11,130 nucleotides of DNA from Methanobacteriaceae archaeon (GCA_011620845.1 WOYJ01000042.1:1-11130), one strand, 5' to 3'; counted from the first letter of the stretch, positions 1 to 6,275 are shown. Numbers and translations: made by a program. The notes: generated by a model not told the origin, from the letters alone.

Positions 1-783
1 ATCATGGCCTGTCATTGGCATCTTATTGTTTACCAGGATAGCTGGGCTTAATTCAACTGTAAAAAAGTACCTAAAATAATCATCATAAATTGAAGCTAAA
101 TTGACTAAATATTTATCACTATTCATTACAAATATTTCACAATCATTTTTTAGTAATGGTTGTAACCAATTATAATCTTCAAATCCATATGGTGGATCTG
201 TAAATACCATATCTATTTTATCATCAACAAGTTTGTTAACATCTTCCTTGTTGGTTGCATCTCCACACATGAGCCTATGAGTACCTAACTGCCATATGTC
301 TCCTTTTTGACAAATTGGTTCTGTTTCTTCATCTGGATTGAAATCATCTTCAACTACTCCTTTTTCATCATTAATTTTGGTTTCGATTTCTTTTAGTTCA
401 ACATCGTCAAATCCTGTTAATGTATTATCAAAGCCTTCGAGTTTTATGTTTTCATTTATACTTTGTAGTTGCTCGTAGTTCCAATCACTTTCATCAGTTA
501 GTTTGTTGTCTGCCACCATATATGCGTGTGCTTCTGGGCTGTCATGTTTCCATTTCATTCGTCTGTATGGTACTTGTGTTAATTTTAGTTCATCCTTTGC
601 TGCGTAGTATGCTCCATGTCCTGCTAATATGTAATTATCAAGACTAATTATTATTGGCCTTCCCCAATCCAGTTCTTTTATGGATCTAGCGATTTTTTTG
701 ATTTGTTGTGGTGTATGTTTTCTTGGATTATTGGGGTGTAGATGTAATTTGGATATTTCTATCCAGGGGGTGTTATCTTCCAT
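1..783 (-). CDS. ParB-like domain fused to DNA methylase (partial, C-terminus off the left edge)
   Basis: The first 261 residues of a larger protein are present; no stop is reached before position 1. Residues 8-100 look like a ParB/Srx N-terminal domain: the HPNNPRKHT stretch, an ARSIKE helix, an ILAGHGAYYAAK box at about 52-63 and an MVADNKLTDE segment. Residues about 156-200 begin a class-beta DNA amino-methyltransferase, with CQKGDIWQLGTHRLMCGDA followed by motif IV TDPPYGF (DPPY at 196-199). The S-adenosylmethionine site (motif I) should lie beyond the window. ParB/methylase fusions of this type are common in viruses and often sit just before the terminase genes; they are thought to methylate viral DNA, with the ParB part aiding DNA recognition. 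The ATG at 783 is preceded by AAAAGGA seven bases upstream. It is the first gene after the promoter in 784-969 and probably opens a new transcription unit. Confidence 0.9.
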   Translation of the reverse strand, partial: MEDNTPWIEISKLHLHPNNPRKHTPQQIKKIARSIKELDWGRPIIISLDNYILAGHGAYYAAKDELKLTQVPYRRMKWKHDSPEAHAYMVADNKLTDESDWNYEQLQSINENIKLEGFDNTLTGFDDVELKEIETKINDEKGVVEDDFNPDEETEPICQKGDIWQLGTHRLMCGDATNKEDVNKLVDDKIDMVFTDPPYGFEDYNWLQPLLKNDCEIFVMNSDKYLVNLASIYDDYFRYFFTVELSPAILVNNKMPMTGHD

Positions 784-836
784 GTAATCGTCCTTTTGAA
801 ATAGGTTTTATGATGTAAGATATTATGTTGTATTTT

Positions 837-850
837 GATCATTGTTCAGT
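837..850. repeat. 14-bp direct repeat, copy A (over the predicted transcription start)
   Basis: The plus-strand sequence GATCATTGTTCAGT occurs here and again, identically, at 914-927. This copy lies 15 bases downstream of the minus-strand TATA box at 866-873, where the transcript of the ParB/methylase gene should begin. A protein bound here would block initiation, so an operator is the natural reading (inference). Confidence 0.6.
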
Positions 851-865
851 TATAGTTTGGGGTGG

Positions 866-873
866 TATTTAAA
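866..873 (-). promoter_or_regulatory. Archaeal TATA box for the ParB/methylase gene
   Basis: The minus strand reads TTTAAATA, a typical archaeal TATA box. With the usual distance of about 25 bases, transcription would start near 845 and give a leader of about 60 bases before the ATG at 783. The surrounding stretch 784-969 is the largest gap clearly free of genes, which fits a main promoter. A second AT-rich element (minus-strand TTAAAATA, 935-942) lies upstream. No T-run terminator was seen after the gene ending at 970. Confidence 0.55.
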
Positions 874-913
874 GGAATCGTGAAAATACAGTGGTGAAGA
901 TTTGAGTGGTGGT

Positions 914-927
914 GATCATTGTTCAGT
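914..927. repeat. 14-bp direct repeat, copy B (upstream of the TATA box)
   Basis: Identical to 837-850 and 77 bases from it. It lies about 41 bases upstream of the TATA box, so the two copies bracket the core promoter. Identity continues weakly past the 14 bases, and short inverted arms (ATCAT at 915-919, ATGAT at 931-935) surround this copy. A regulator contacting both sites is a reasonable inference. Confidence 0.6.
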
Positions 928-969
928 GATATGATATTTTAAGGGGTTATGGTTGAACATTGTTATAAT

Positions 970-1350
970 CTAGATTATGTTGATGATTTCTAGAATAGTG
1001 ATGGTGAATAAGCAGATAGTGATGAATAGTGTTATGAGTTTATGATGCTTATCGAAAATATCTTTTGAACCTGTTTCCTGTCCCTTCAGAAAACCTATGT
1101 CGGCTATTATACCGTCTAGTTTTTCATGGACGCTCTTGTTTGTTTGTTTAATCTGTTCTAATTCCTTTGCAGTGTAGCCATTTGTTAGGTCTTTCTTTCC
1201 AATAGCGTTTTGTAGGTCGTTGATTTGTCCGCATAGGTGGTGTTGGTCTTTAATTATTTCTTGCATTGTTTGCTCCATTTCATTTAATCTTTTTGCTCCG
1301 TTTTTCAGGTCTTTGGTATGGTTTCTTATAAGTTCTTCTTTGTGTTCCAC
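970..1350 (-). CDS. XhlA-like coiled-coil protein with C-terminal membrane anchor
   Basis: A 126-residue protein: residues 1-100 are highly charged and look like long helices or a coiled coil, and residues about 105-126 form one hydrophobic helix that ends the protein. This layout matches XhlA/hemolysin-type proteins, which are membrane-anchored partners of holins in phage lysis cassettes. The gene directly upstream (1411-1608) is holin-like, which supports the reading. The start is uncertain. The GTG at 1350 has only a poor ribosome site, yet the in-frame codons just before it spell IGRIDTV, which looks like a natural XhlA N-terminus. A ten-codon ORF with an ATG (about 1400 to 1368) sits in another frame immediately ahead, so a frame slip or a base error near 1370-1380 could hide the true start. 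No lysis enzyme is visible in the window. Confidence 0.65.
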   Translation of the reverse strand: MEHKEELIRNHTKDLKNGAKRLNEMEQTMQEIIKDQHHLCGQINDLQNAIGKKDLTNGYTAKELEQIKQTNKSVHEKLDGIIADIGFLKGQETGSKDIFDKHHKLITLFITICLFTITILEIINII

Positions 1351-1410
1351 TGTATCAATTCGTCCTATATTATTATTGTTCTGTTATCGGTTGTCATCTT
1401 CCCTATTTTT

Positions 1411-1608
1411 TTAGTTGCTTTCTTCTGGTATTTCACCTGGTGCCTGGTAACCTGATTTCAGGAAGTTTATCACTTCACTTATCACACCAAATATTGCTAT
1501 TACCAGTGCTGCGTAGGCTGGTGGTACTAATCCAACAATTACTGTTGAGAAACTCATTATTATTGATAGTATAAATACTATTGTACTTGCTTCGTTTATA
1601 TTGACCAT
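1411..1608 (-). CDS. Small two-helix membrane protein, holin-like
   Basis: A 65-residue protein with two hydrophobic segments, about residues 9-29 and 31-50, separated by a short PP turn, and a charged C-terminal tail ending PEESN. Size and topology are those of a small class-II-like holin, which would open the cytoplasmic membrane at the end of a lytic cycle. The next gene downstream encodes an XhlA-like protein, and the pair resembles the XhlA/XhlB lysis arrangement. The start at ATG 1608 is secure: GAGGTGATT lies five to six bases upstream. Archaeal holins are poorly characterised, so function rests on topology and neighbourhood; another small membrane protein is possible. Confidence 0.6.
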   Translation of the reverse strand: MVNINEASTIVFILSIIMSFSTVIVGLVPPAYAALVIAIFGVISEVINFLKSGYQAPGEIPEESN

Positions 1609-1634
1609 GATCTAATCACCTCTTTACTTTTTTA

Positions 1635-2072
1635 TTAAATTAGTGTTCTGTCCTTGTTTAATCGGCGTGTGGCTTCACCAATAAACCGTACCTTACCATC
1701 GACTTCGATCTCGTTCATATAAGGGTTTTCCTCTATTACCAGTCCGCATGCTGAGCAGATGGTTTCTCTTGTTTCCTGATCGTAGAATGTTGGCTGTCCG
1801 CATTCATCACAGGTACTACTTGTCTTCTGCTCTGGTATTGGATAATCTTTGGTGTAGGCTAGTAATTTGTAATCGCCTTGTAGTATGAAATCGCACCATG
1901 TACACATCCATTTTCCTTTATCCTTCCTTAGGTGTGGTGGTGTTTCATAATCATTATCATAAGGGCATAAGTGTTTCTTGATTGATTCTATCCATTCCAT
2001 ATCCTTGATATGGGGTAGGTGGTCTTCTTTTTCTTTTATATAGTCCTTGGTTCCTTCTTTATATTTTGACAA
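1635..2072 (-). CDS. TFB-type zinc-ribbon protein without cyclin folds
   Basis: A 145-residue protein. Residues 88-117 form a zinc ribbon very like the N-terminus of archaeal TFB (eukaryotic TFIIB): C88-x2-C91, a Y-D-x-E-T/R-E-T-I strand, C106-x2-C109, then GLVIEEN. In TFB this ribbon contacts RNA polymerase and is followed by a linker and two cyclin folds that bind TBP and BRE. Here only about 28 residues follow (FIGEATRRLNKD and so on), so the DNA/TBP-binding part is absent. A second possible metal site (C36, then CTWC at 57-60) precedes it. The protein could dock on host RNA polymerase and redirect or inhibit transcription (inference). The start is a TTG at 2072 with AGGGG nine bases upstream; no in-frame ATG lies further up. 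Confidence 0.75.
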   Translation of the reverse strand: MSKYKEGTKDYIKEKEDHLPHIKDMEWIESIKKHLCPYDNDYETPPHLRKDKGKWMCTWCDFILQGDYKLLAYTKDYPIPEQKTSSTCDECGQPTFYDQETRETICSACGLVIEENPYMNEIEVDGKVRFIGEATRRLNKDRTLI

Positions 2073-2147
2073 GTAGATTAACCCCTGGAGTTTGAAGAGT
2101 ATTTCCCCTTCTGTTTATTACTGCCAAACCGACAATTTACTACCATA

Positions 2148-2513
2148 TTACCGGACGTTTTTCATATCTTCCAACGCCCTATCCGTGATACGTGTCTTAC
2201 CAAGGAGTAATAATGACATACTACGTATTACCTTACCTTCATTCCTGAAATCCTTTGTACCATCCTTGTTCAGTTTGAACTGTACTGTCCTACCCTTATT
2301 CGTGTACTTGCTACCTGTATTATATTTCCATCCGTTCTTTTTCATATAGTTGATCGTGTATTCTCTTCTTTCTTTCCGTAATCTTCTCTTATCCTCATAC
2401 TTCTTTATCGTCCTCTTCCTAGCCTCACATTGACATTCATTTCCGCAGTATTGATTATTTGGGTATTCTGGTTGGAATATTCCCCCGCAGATTGGGCATT
2501 CCCTCTTATCCAT
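2148..2513 (-). CDS. Small basic protein with N-terminal zinc finger
   Basis: A 121-residue protein starting MDKRECPICGG. C6, C9, C23 and C27 (with C29 nearby) form a CxxC...CxxxC zinc-binding site within the first 30 residues. It is followed by a strongly basic helical stretch (RKRTIKKYEDKRRLRKERRE) and a less distinctive C-terminal half. Nucleic-acid binding is likely, but no specific family is recognised. An upstream TTG at 2552 would add 13 residues and abut the CysH-like gene. The ATG at 2513 is preferred because GGTGGT sits five bases upstream and the zinc motif begins right after it. It lies downstream of the type IV effector genes and may be co-transcribed with them. Confidence 0.7.
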   Translation of the reverse strand: MDKRECPICGGIFQPEYPNNQYCGNECQCEARKRTIKKYEDKRRLRKERREYTINYMKKNGWKYNTGSKYTNKGRTVQFKLNKDGTKDFRNEGKVIRSMSLLLLGKTRITDRALEDMKNVR

Positions 2514-2548
2514 ACAGACCACCACTCCCTTGAATTTGATTATCTTAA

Positions 2549-3262
2549 TCAATTATATTTTTTATTCCTAAACTCTGGCATTAAAACACCATCAATAGCG
2601 TTTTTATGCTGAAACTCTTCATCAAAAAATGTGCAAAGCCTCACTTTATCGTAACCCTGAATAGCACCATATCGGTCATAATGTTCAAGGTATGAAATAT
2701 TATTTGAGATAATGCAAGCCCACACATCCATCCAGGTCCATTCGTGGAGTGGATAACACTGTGGAAGCTTGGGGTCGGTTGTGTAATTGAATGGTTTATC
2801 TGCTCTTGCTTTCCTGGCTCCTGATTCCTCTTTACGTATTCCCAGAAAAGCTATATCCCATTCTCTATCATCGATCAGGTTTGATAGTGTGCTGAAAAAT
2901 GTCCGGTACCATCTCATATAATCCCATCTGGCATCTGGATGATCTAATTGTTTTGATGTTCGTATGAACAGATTCTCTGGTTTAACTCCCTGTTTTAGTG
3001 CGTTTTCTTCTATTTCTTTTTGTATTTTCCTGGGGATTAGGTATGGTCCATGGTCCCAGAGCCAGACTTCAATATTGGGTTCGTGTTGGATGACAAGATG
3101 TAACATGGCAACACTGTCCTTACCACCACTATACGCAAGGTATGGATGCTTAAATTGTTTGAAACATTGTTTAATTATATTATTCGCTTCTTTAACTTTT
3201 TCTTTATACTCATTTGTTTCACTCCACATTTGGAATGTTTTTCTCCATCTTTTGGGCATCAT
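2549..3262 (-). CDS. CysH-like PP-loop ATP pyrophosphatase (PAPS reductase family)
   Basis: A 237-residue protein of the adenine-nucleotide alpha-hydrolase fold. SGGKDS at 45-50 is the PP-loop that binds ATP or PAPS pyrophosphate. GIRKEESGAR at 141-150 is the conserved arginine-rich motif of this family, and YPLHEWTWMDVW at 170-181 is the conserved P-W-DVW region. The C-terminal ECGLH redox motif of true PAPS reductases is missing; only an isolated Cys at 210 is near that position, so sulfate reduction is unlikely. Relatives include DndC of phosphorothioate DNA modification and the CysH-like protein that accompanies type IV-B CRISPR-Cas loci. The start at ATG 3262 overlaps the methyltransferase stop (ATGA) and has GGAG eight bases upstream. 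The substrate is unknown; nucleotide or DNA modification is inferred. Confidence 0.85.
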   Translation of the reverse strand: MMPKRWRKTFQMWSETNEYKEKVKEANNIIKQCFKQFKHPYLAYSGGKDSVAMLHLVIQHEPNIEVWLWDHGPYLIPRKIQKEIEENALKQGVKPENLFIRTSKQLDHPDARWDYMRWYRTFFSTLSNLIDDREWDIAFLGIRKEESGARKARADKPFNYTTDPKLPQCYPLHEWTWMDVWACIISNNISYLEHYDRYGAIQGYDKVRLCTFFDEEFQHKNAIDGVLMPEFRNKKYN

Positions 3263-3957
3263 GATATTTTCTCCGCTTTGAATCCTTTTCTTTCAAAGAA
3301 TTCTATAGTTTTTTGAAGTCTTCTAGGATTTAATTCCATCCCATAACATGTTTTATCATGTTTATAAGCTATCCGTGCTGTCATCCCTTTCCCTATACAT
3401 GGATCTAATACTGTTTTTGATTTTAAACTGTCTTCTTGTTTAAATGCCCATTCCGTTGGTGCTTGACCTGATAATCCTGTTGGATCATTTTTAATATTTT
3501 CATTTTTTGAGAATCGAAGTAATTTATTTGGTCGTTTTGGTGAACCGTAGTATATGGTCCATTCTCCAGAAAATGGAAGATTTGATTTCTTGGTAATGAT
3601 TTTTTTAACAGTCTCAGCTTCCTTAATTGAGGTTTCAATCCATATTACATTCATTTTACTGGAATTAGTATTGAGTGAGTTAATCATTTTTGTTAGAAAC
3701 TCTTTAAAATATACTTGGTGATATGTTTTTATGGAATTGTCATCTTTATGTGCTATTGTTCTCCAATATTTACAATTTCCAGTATTCCATGGTGGATCAG
3801 TATATACCATGTTAATATATGGTATTTTTTTCAAGAATGTTGATAAGTCATGATTTATGATGTCTCCGCATTTAAATATATGTGGACCTGCTTGTATCGT
3901 ATCACCAAATTTAATCTTCAAATTCCCACCGTTATGGGGTTTTTTGGTACAAGGCAC
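3259..3957 (-). CDS. Class-beta DNA amino-methyltransferase (DPPW type)
   Basis: A 232-residue protein. Motif IV TDPPWNTG (DPPW at 54-57) is the catalytic site of N6-adenine or N4-cytosine methyltransferases. Motif I, LDPCIGKGMTA (about 184-194), follows near the C-terminus with YGMELN (about 205-210) as the next S-adenosylmethionine-binding strand. Motif IV before motif I marks the beta order. The N-terminal GPHIFKCGDI resembles the same region in the ParB fusion at 1-783, but the two enzymes are otherwise different. No restriction enzyme lies beside it. It overlaps csf3 by 40 bases and the CysH-like gene by 4, so it is tied to the type IV operon. The start may be GTG 3957 or, with GGTGGG just ahead, TTG 3921. 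It may self-protect the element, or mark DNA chosen by the Csf complex (inference). Confidence 0.85.
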   Translation of the reverse strand: MPCTKKPHNGGNLKIKFGDTIQAGPHIFKCGDIINHDLSTFLKKIPYINMVYTDPPWNTGNCKYWRTIAHKDDNSIKTYHQVYFKEFLTKMINSLNTNSSKMNVIWIETSIKEAETVKKIITKKSNLPFSGEWTIYYGSPKRPNKLLRFSKNENIKNDPTGLSGQAPTEWAFKQEDSLKSKTVLDPCIGKGMTARIAYKHDKTCYGMELNPRRLQKTIEFFERKGFKAEKIS

Positions 3958-4664
3958 ATTTTTATATTACGTTTATCCCAATATGGTGGTTTATAACTGC
4001 TGTTCATGAATTGTGTTCCTTCTATTAATGGGATTTTCTTTGTTAATTCCTGGGGAATGGGTCTCATGATTTGTCCATCTTTATAGAAACTGTAATCCGC
4101 CTCTGTCTTTTTTATCTTATATTTTAGGATTTTACCACCACCAATACTTCCTTTCTTCCCAAGATGATTTAAATGTGGTAGTAATCGTTTGATTTCTTTA
4201 GGATCTGCACATGTATAGAATGAAATCCTGTTTGGTGTGATAAATGGTAGATTAATCATGAAATCCTTAAAATAGCCACTATCAGTATGTATTCGTCCTT
4301 GTCGTTGTTTTGGTTTCAGTTTATCAATATTTTTATCATTAAACCGTTTATAAATCGTGCTTTGATATAAAGGAGCCTTATCAAATTGACTAATTGATGC
4401 ATGGTACACGTCGCCTGTTTTTTTGATAGGAATCATCAAATCATCCAGTGGTAATTCTATATCGGTTGGTAGGATATAGAAATGTTCCCCGAGAGCATCA
4501 CGTAAGCAGAGATATTGTATGAGTGAATCAAAGTATAACCATGGATGGGCTATGAATACTGGTGGTCGTACTTTGAAGGAAATTTGGAGGGGATGGTAAT
4601 CCTCTCCACACTGATAATTATGTATCTGTTGATTTATCTCATCCAATATTGGGTCTATTTCCAT
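3918..4664 (-). CDS. csf3: Csf3, type IV CRISPR-Cas Cas5-family RAMP protein
   Basis: A 248-residue protein with the features I know from Csf3: an N-terminal strand and helix with RPPVFIAHPWLYFDSLIQYL (about 33-52), the DVYHASISQF segment (85-94), a KRF box at 106-108, HTDSGYFKDFMINLPF (126-141) and a glycine-rich loop LGKKGSIGGGKI (168-179) typical of RAMP folds. Cas5 proteins cap the 5' handle of the guide RNA and join the large subunit to the Cas7 backbone. It directly follows csf2, overlapping its end by 10 bases (start ATG 4664 with GGTGGT ahead). That order, csf2 then csf3, is the normal one in type IV loci. The C-terminal 50 residues are less recognisable. The family call is strong; activity in guide processing cannot be judged. 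Confidence 0.82.
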   Translation of the reverse strand: MEIDPILDEINQQIHNYQCGEDYHPLQISFKVRPPVFIAHPWLYFDSLIQYLCLRDALGEHFYILPTDIELPLDDLMIPIKKTGDVYHASISQFDKAPLYQSTIYKRFNDKNIDKLKPKQRQGRIHTDSGYFKDFMINLPFITPNRISFYTCADPKEIKRLLPHLNHLGKKGSIGGGKILKYKIKKTEADYSFYKDGQIMRPIPQELTKKIPLIEGTQFMNSSYKPPYWDKRNIKMCLVPKNPITVGI

Positions 4665-5503
4665 TTTACCACCATCTCATCTAACTGTTCGATGATAGTA
4701 TCCTTGTTTTCATTGATATAATCCAGATATGCTTTTTCATCTGTACTGTCATAGTCATAGTTTAATCGTACTTTCCCATATCCAGAACCAGACTTACCAC
4801 CTATAAATGGTCTTTCATTCCAAAGATTTAACATACGGATAAAACAGGCCCTCTCATGTGGCAGGGCATCTTCCAGGATGAATTCATGGGTGAATCGTGT
4901 TCCTGTGATGAGTGTTTCGAATTCATATTTCATCTGTGTAGCCGCTTCATCATCTGCTCTTTCTTCTTTGAGTGAGTCGAGGCGTGTTCCGAAATCTTCT
5001 CCACGTAATCCATAGGCACTGAAATTGGGTTTACCATACGTATCCTGTGGTAAGTAATGGCTTGTTTCTTTACATACAATATCAGCCATTCCCACTTTCA
5101 ACTTCCCCTGTATCATCTGATTACCCAGAGCAGATCCAAGTAGTGAAATTGCAGGTATATGTTTCCGGATTTCATCTTTCATCTTCAAGTTGATTGTACC
5201 TTTGTCTTTAGCGTCGACTGCCTCTAGCATTCCACCATCAAAGAGGAAGTGATATACTTTCTTTGAGTCTAATTGATAATCCAGTAAGTCTAAGAAGTCT
5301 TGCATGATTAAACTTCTCAGATTTCCGCGTATACTGTTCCCATGTATGGTTGGTATTTGGTCTATTTCTTCTTTCCCGGTCTCAGCATTTTTAACCACGG
5401 TCGGAAGTGCTAGTATGGGTTTGATAGTTCCATAGGATTCGCTTCCTCCATGATGTATTGGGCTTAAAGCTTCGATATTTCCCCTTATTACTTCTGTTTT
5501 CAT
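4655..5503 (-). CDS. csf2: Csf2, type IV CRISPR-Cas Cas7-family backbone protein
   Basis: A 282-residue RAMP protein. Diagnostic stretches are ALSPIHHGGSESYGT (12-26), IPTIHGNSIRGNLRSL (50-65), the FLFDGGML box (about 86-93), the LLGSALGNQMIQGKLKVG segment followed by an IVCKET (about 120-146), and a C-terminal glycine-rich loop FIGGKSGSGYGKV (about 234-246). This succession matches Csf2, the type IV Cas7, which polymerises along the guide RNA to form the body of the complex. The start at ATG 5503 has AAAGGTGT at the usual distance and follows the small helical gene's stop by five bases. Length is slightly below that of many Csf2 proteins but all recognised blocks are present. Type IV Cas7 is not known to cleave its target. 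Confidence 0.88.
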   Translation of the reverse strand: MKTEVIRGNIEALSPIHHGGSESYGTIKPILALPTVVKNAETGKEEIDQIPTIHGNSIRGNLRSLIMQDFLDLLDYQLDSKKVYHFLFDGGMLEAVDAKDKGTINLKMKDEIRKHIPAISLLGSALGNQMIQGKLKVGMADIVCKETSHYLPQDTYGKPNFSAYGLRGEDFGTRLDSLKEERADDEAATQMKYEFETLITGTRFTHEFILEDALPHERACFIRMLNLWNERPFIGGKSGSGYGKVRLNYDYDSTDEKAYLDYINENKDTIIEQLDEMVVKWK

Positions 5504-5508
5504 ACTTT

Positions 5509-5877
5509 TTACACCTTTCCCTTTTCTTGTTTATCTAATTTACGTACTTCCCTAAGTTTATCCACATTTTCTAATGCTAGTAAAACAATATAATTAGTTT
5601 CCTTACGCAGAACATTTAATGCGTATCCTCTATTCTCTTCTACTAGATCAATATATTTTGTTTCAATTTGAGCTAAAGGCACTCCTACCTTCGCCCCTAG
5701 ACTTTCAATAAATTCTTTTACATTACTCGCCCGGCTTGCAGCTCGTACACGTTCTATAAAGAATGTGTATGCTGATTTAACACCGATTTTTTTCCATGGT
5801 ATTTTAATATACACATTTGCCAGTATGTAAGCTAGTTTAGCTTCTACTTCCCTCTGTTGTCTTTCTTTTTCTTCCAT
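5509..5877 (-). CDS. Small helical protein, candidate Cas11-type small subunit
   Basis: A 122-residue, charged, evidently all-helical protein with no Cys pairs or catalytic motif. It sits directly before csf2, where type IV-B loci carry the small subunit Cas11; Cas11/Csm2-type subunits are helical and of this size. Sequence alone does not prove the match, since Cas11 proteins diverge quickly. A helical stretch from about residue 80 to the C-terminus and basic residues around RVRAASRAS (about 44-52) could contact RNA or the Csf2 filament. The ATG at 5877 is preferred over a GTG at 5886, because the ideal GAGGTGA precedes it by five bases and the GTG lies inside that site. It overlaps the end of the SANT-like gene by 41 bases, implying coupled translation. 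Confidence 0.6.
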   Translation of the reverse strand: MEEKERQQREVEAKLAYILANVYIKIPWKKIGVKSAYTFFIERVRAASRASNVKEFIESLGAKVGVPLAQIETKYIDLVEENRGYALNVLRKETNYIVLLALENVDKLREVRKLDKQEKGKV

Positions 5878-6265
5878 TCCATTCACCTCTTAATAATCCT
5901 AATTCTATCCTCTTGAGTTTCACACTATGCGCACTTCTTTTGAATATTTTCGCAAGTTCTTTATCACTCATTTTTTCCCAATTATTTTCTAATATTTCCA
6001 CATCTTTCTCCATCCAATGTTTCATACTATTTCTCTCAATCTTATCCATCCTATATAGGCCTAATTTACATCTTTTCATTGTTGTTGCAGGTTGAGGGCG
6101 TCCTATGAGTTCTGATAGTTCATTATCGTTCATTTTTTTCCAGTTTGATTTAAGTAATCCGATTTCTTTATTTGACCATAGATCATCTCTGATTGCTTTG
6201 AATTTTTCCCATGGAGGTACGAAATCCCCATTTACAAATACTGGTTTATTCTGGACTTTTGACAT
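5837..6265 (-). CDS. Tandem SANT/Myb-like DNA-binding protein within the type IV operon
   Basis: A 142-residue protein built from two similar modules, about residues 30-70 and 84-124. Each begins with a Trp, continues as an acidic helix with a central NNW or SNW, then MNDNELSELIGR or MSDKELAKIFKR, a second turn, and ends in KLGL or ELGL. That W-x(n)-W-x-x-M-x-D-x-E-L-A pattern is the three-helix SANT/Myb-like fold seen in GcrA-like proteins and in the DNA-binding parts of some homing endonucleases. No nuclease motif is present. The last 15 residues are strongly basic. It lies between csf1 and the small helical gene with tight spacing, so it should be made with the effector. A role as DNA-recognition partner or operon regulator is inferred. 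Confidence 0.75.
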   Translation of the reverse strand: MSKVQNKPVFVNGDFVPPWEKFKAIRDDLWSNKEIGLLKSNWKKMNDNELSELIGRPQPATTMKRCKLGLYRMDKIERNSMKHWMEKDVEILENNWEKMSDKELAKIFKRSAHSVKLKRIELGLLRGEWNGRKRKTTEGSRS

Positions 6266-6275
6266 AGATTCTCAC

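Noticed and set aside
420..647. Plus-strand ORF of 75 codons
   Set aside because: It lies wholly inside the ParB/methylase gene on the other strand and has an implausible Cys/His/Val-rich composition. All other plus-strand ORFs seen here are likewise antisense to better supported genes.
784..969. CRISPR array or small CRISPR RNA in the largest non-coding gap
   Set aside because: Only two copies of a 14-bp repeat, spaced 77 bases around a TATA box; a regulatory role fits better than an array.
2549..3262. Assimilatory PAPS reductase (true CysH)
   Set aside because: The C-terminal ECGLH motif is absent and the gene sits in a Csf operon, not with sulfate assimilation genes.
3423..3638. Minus-strand ORF of 71 codons in another frame
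   Set aside because: It lies entirely within the methyltransferase gene, whose frame carries the family motifs; no ribosome site of its own.
3259..3957. Complete restriction-modification system around the DPPW methyltransferase
   Set aside because: No neighbouring protein shows a restriction nuclease motif; the flanking genes are csf3 and the CysH-like gene.
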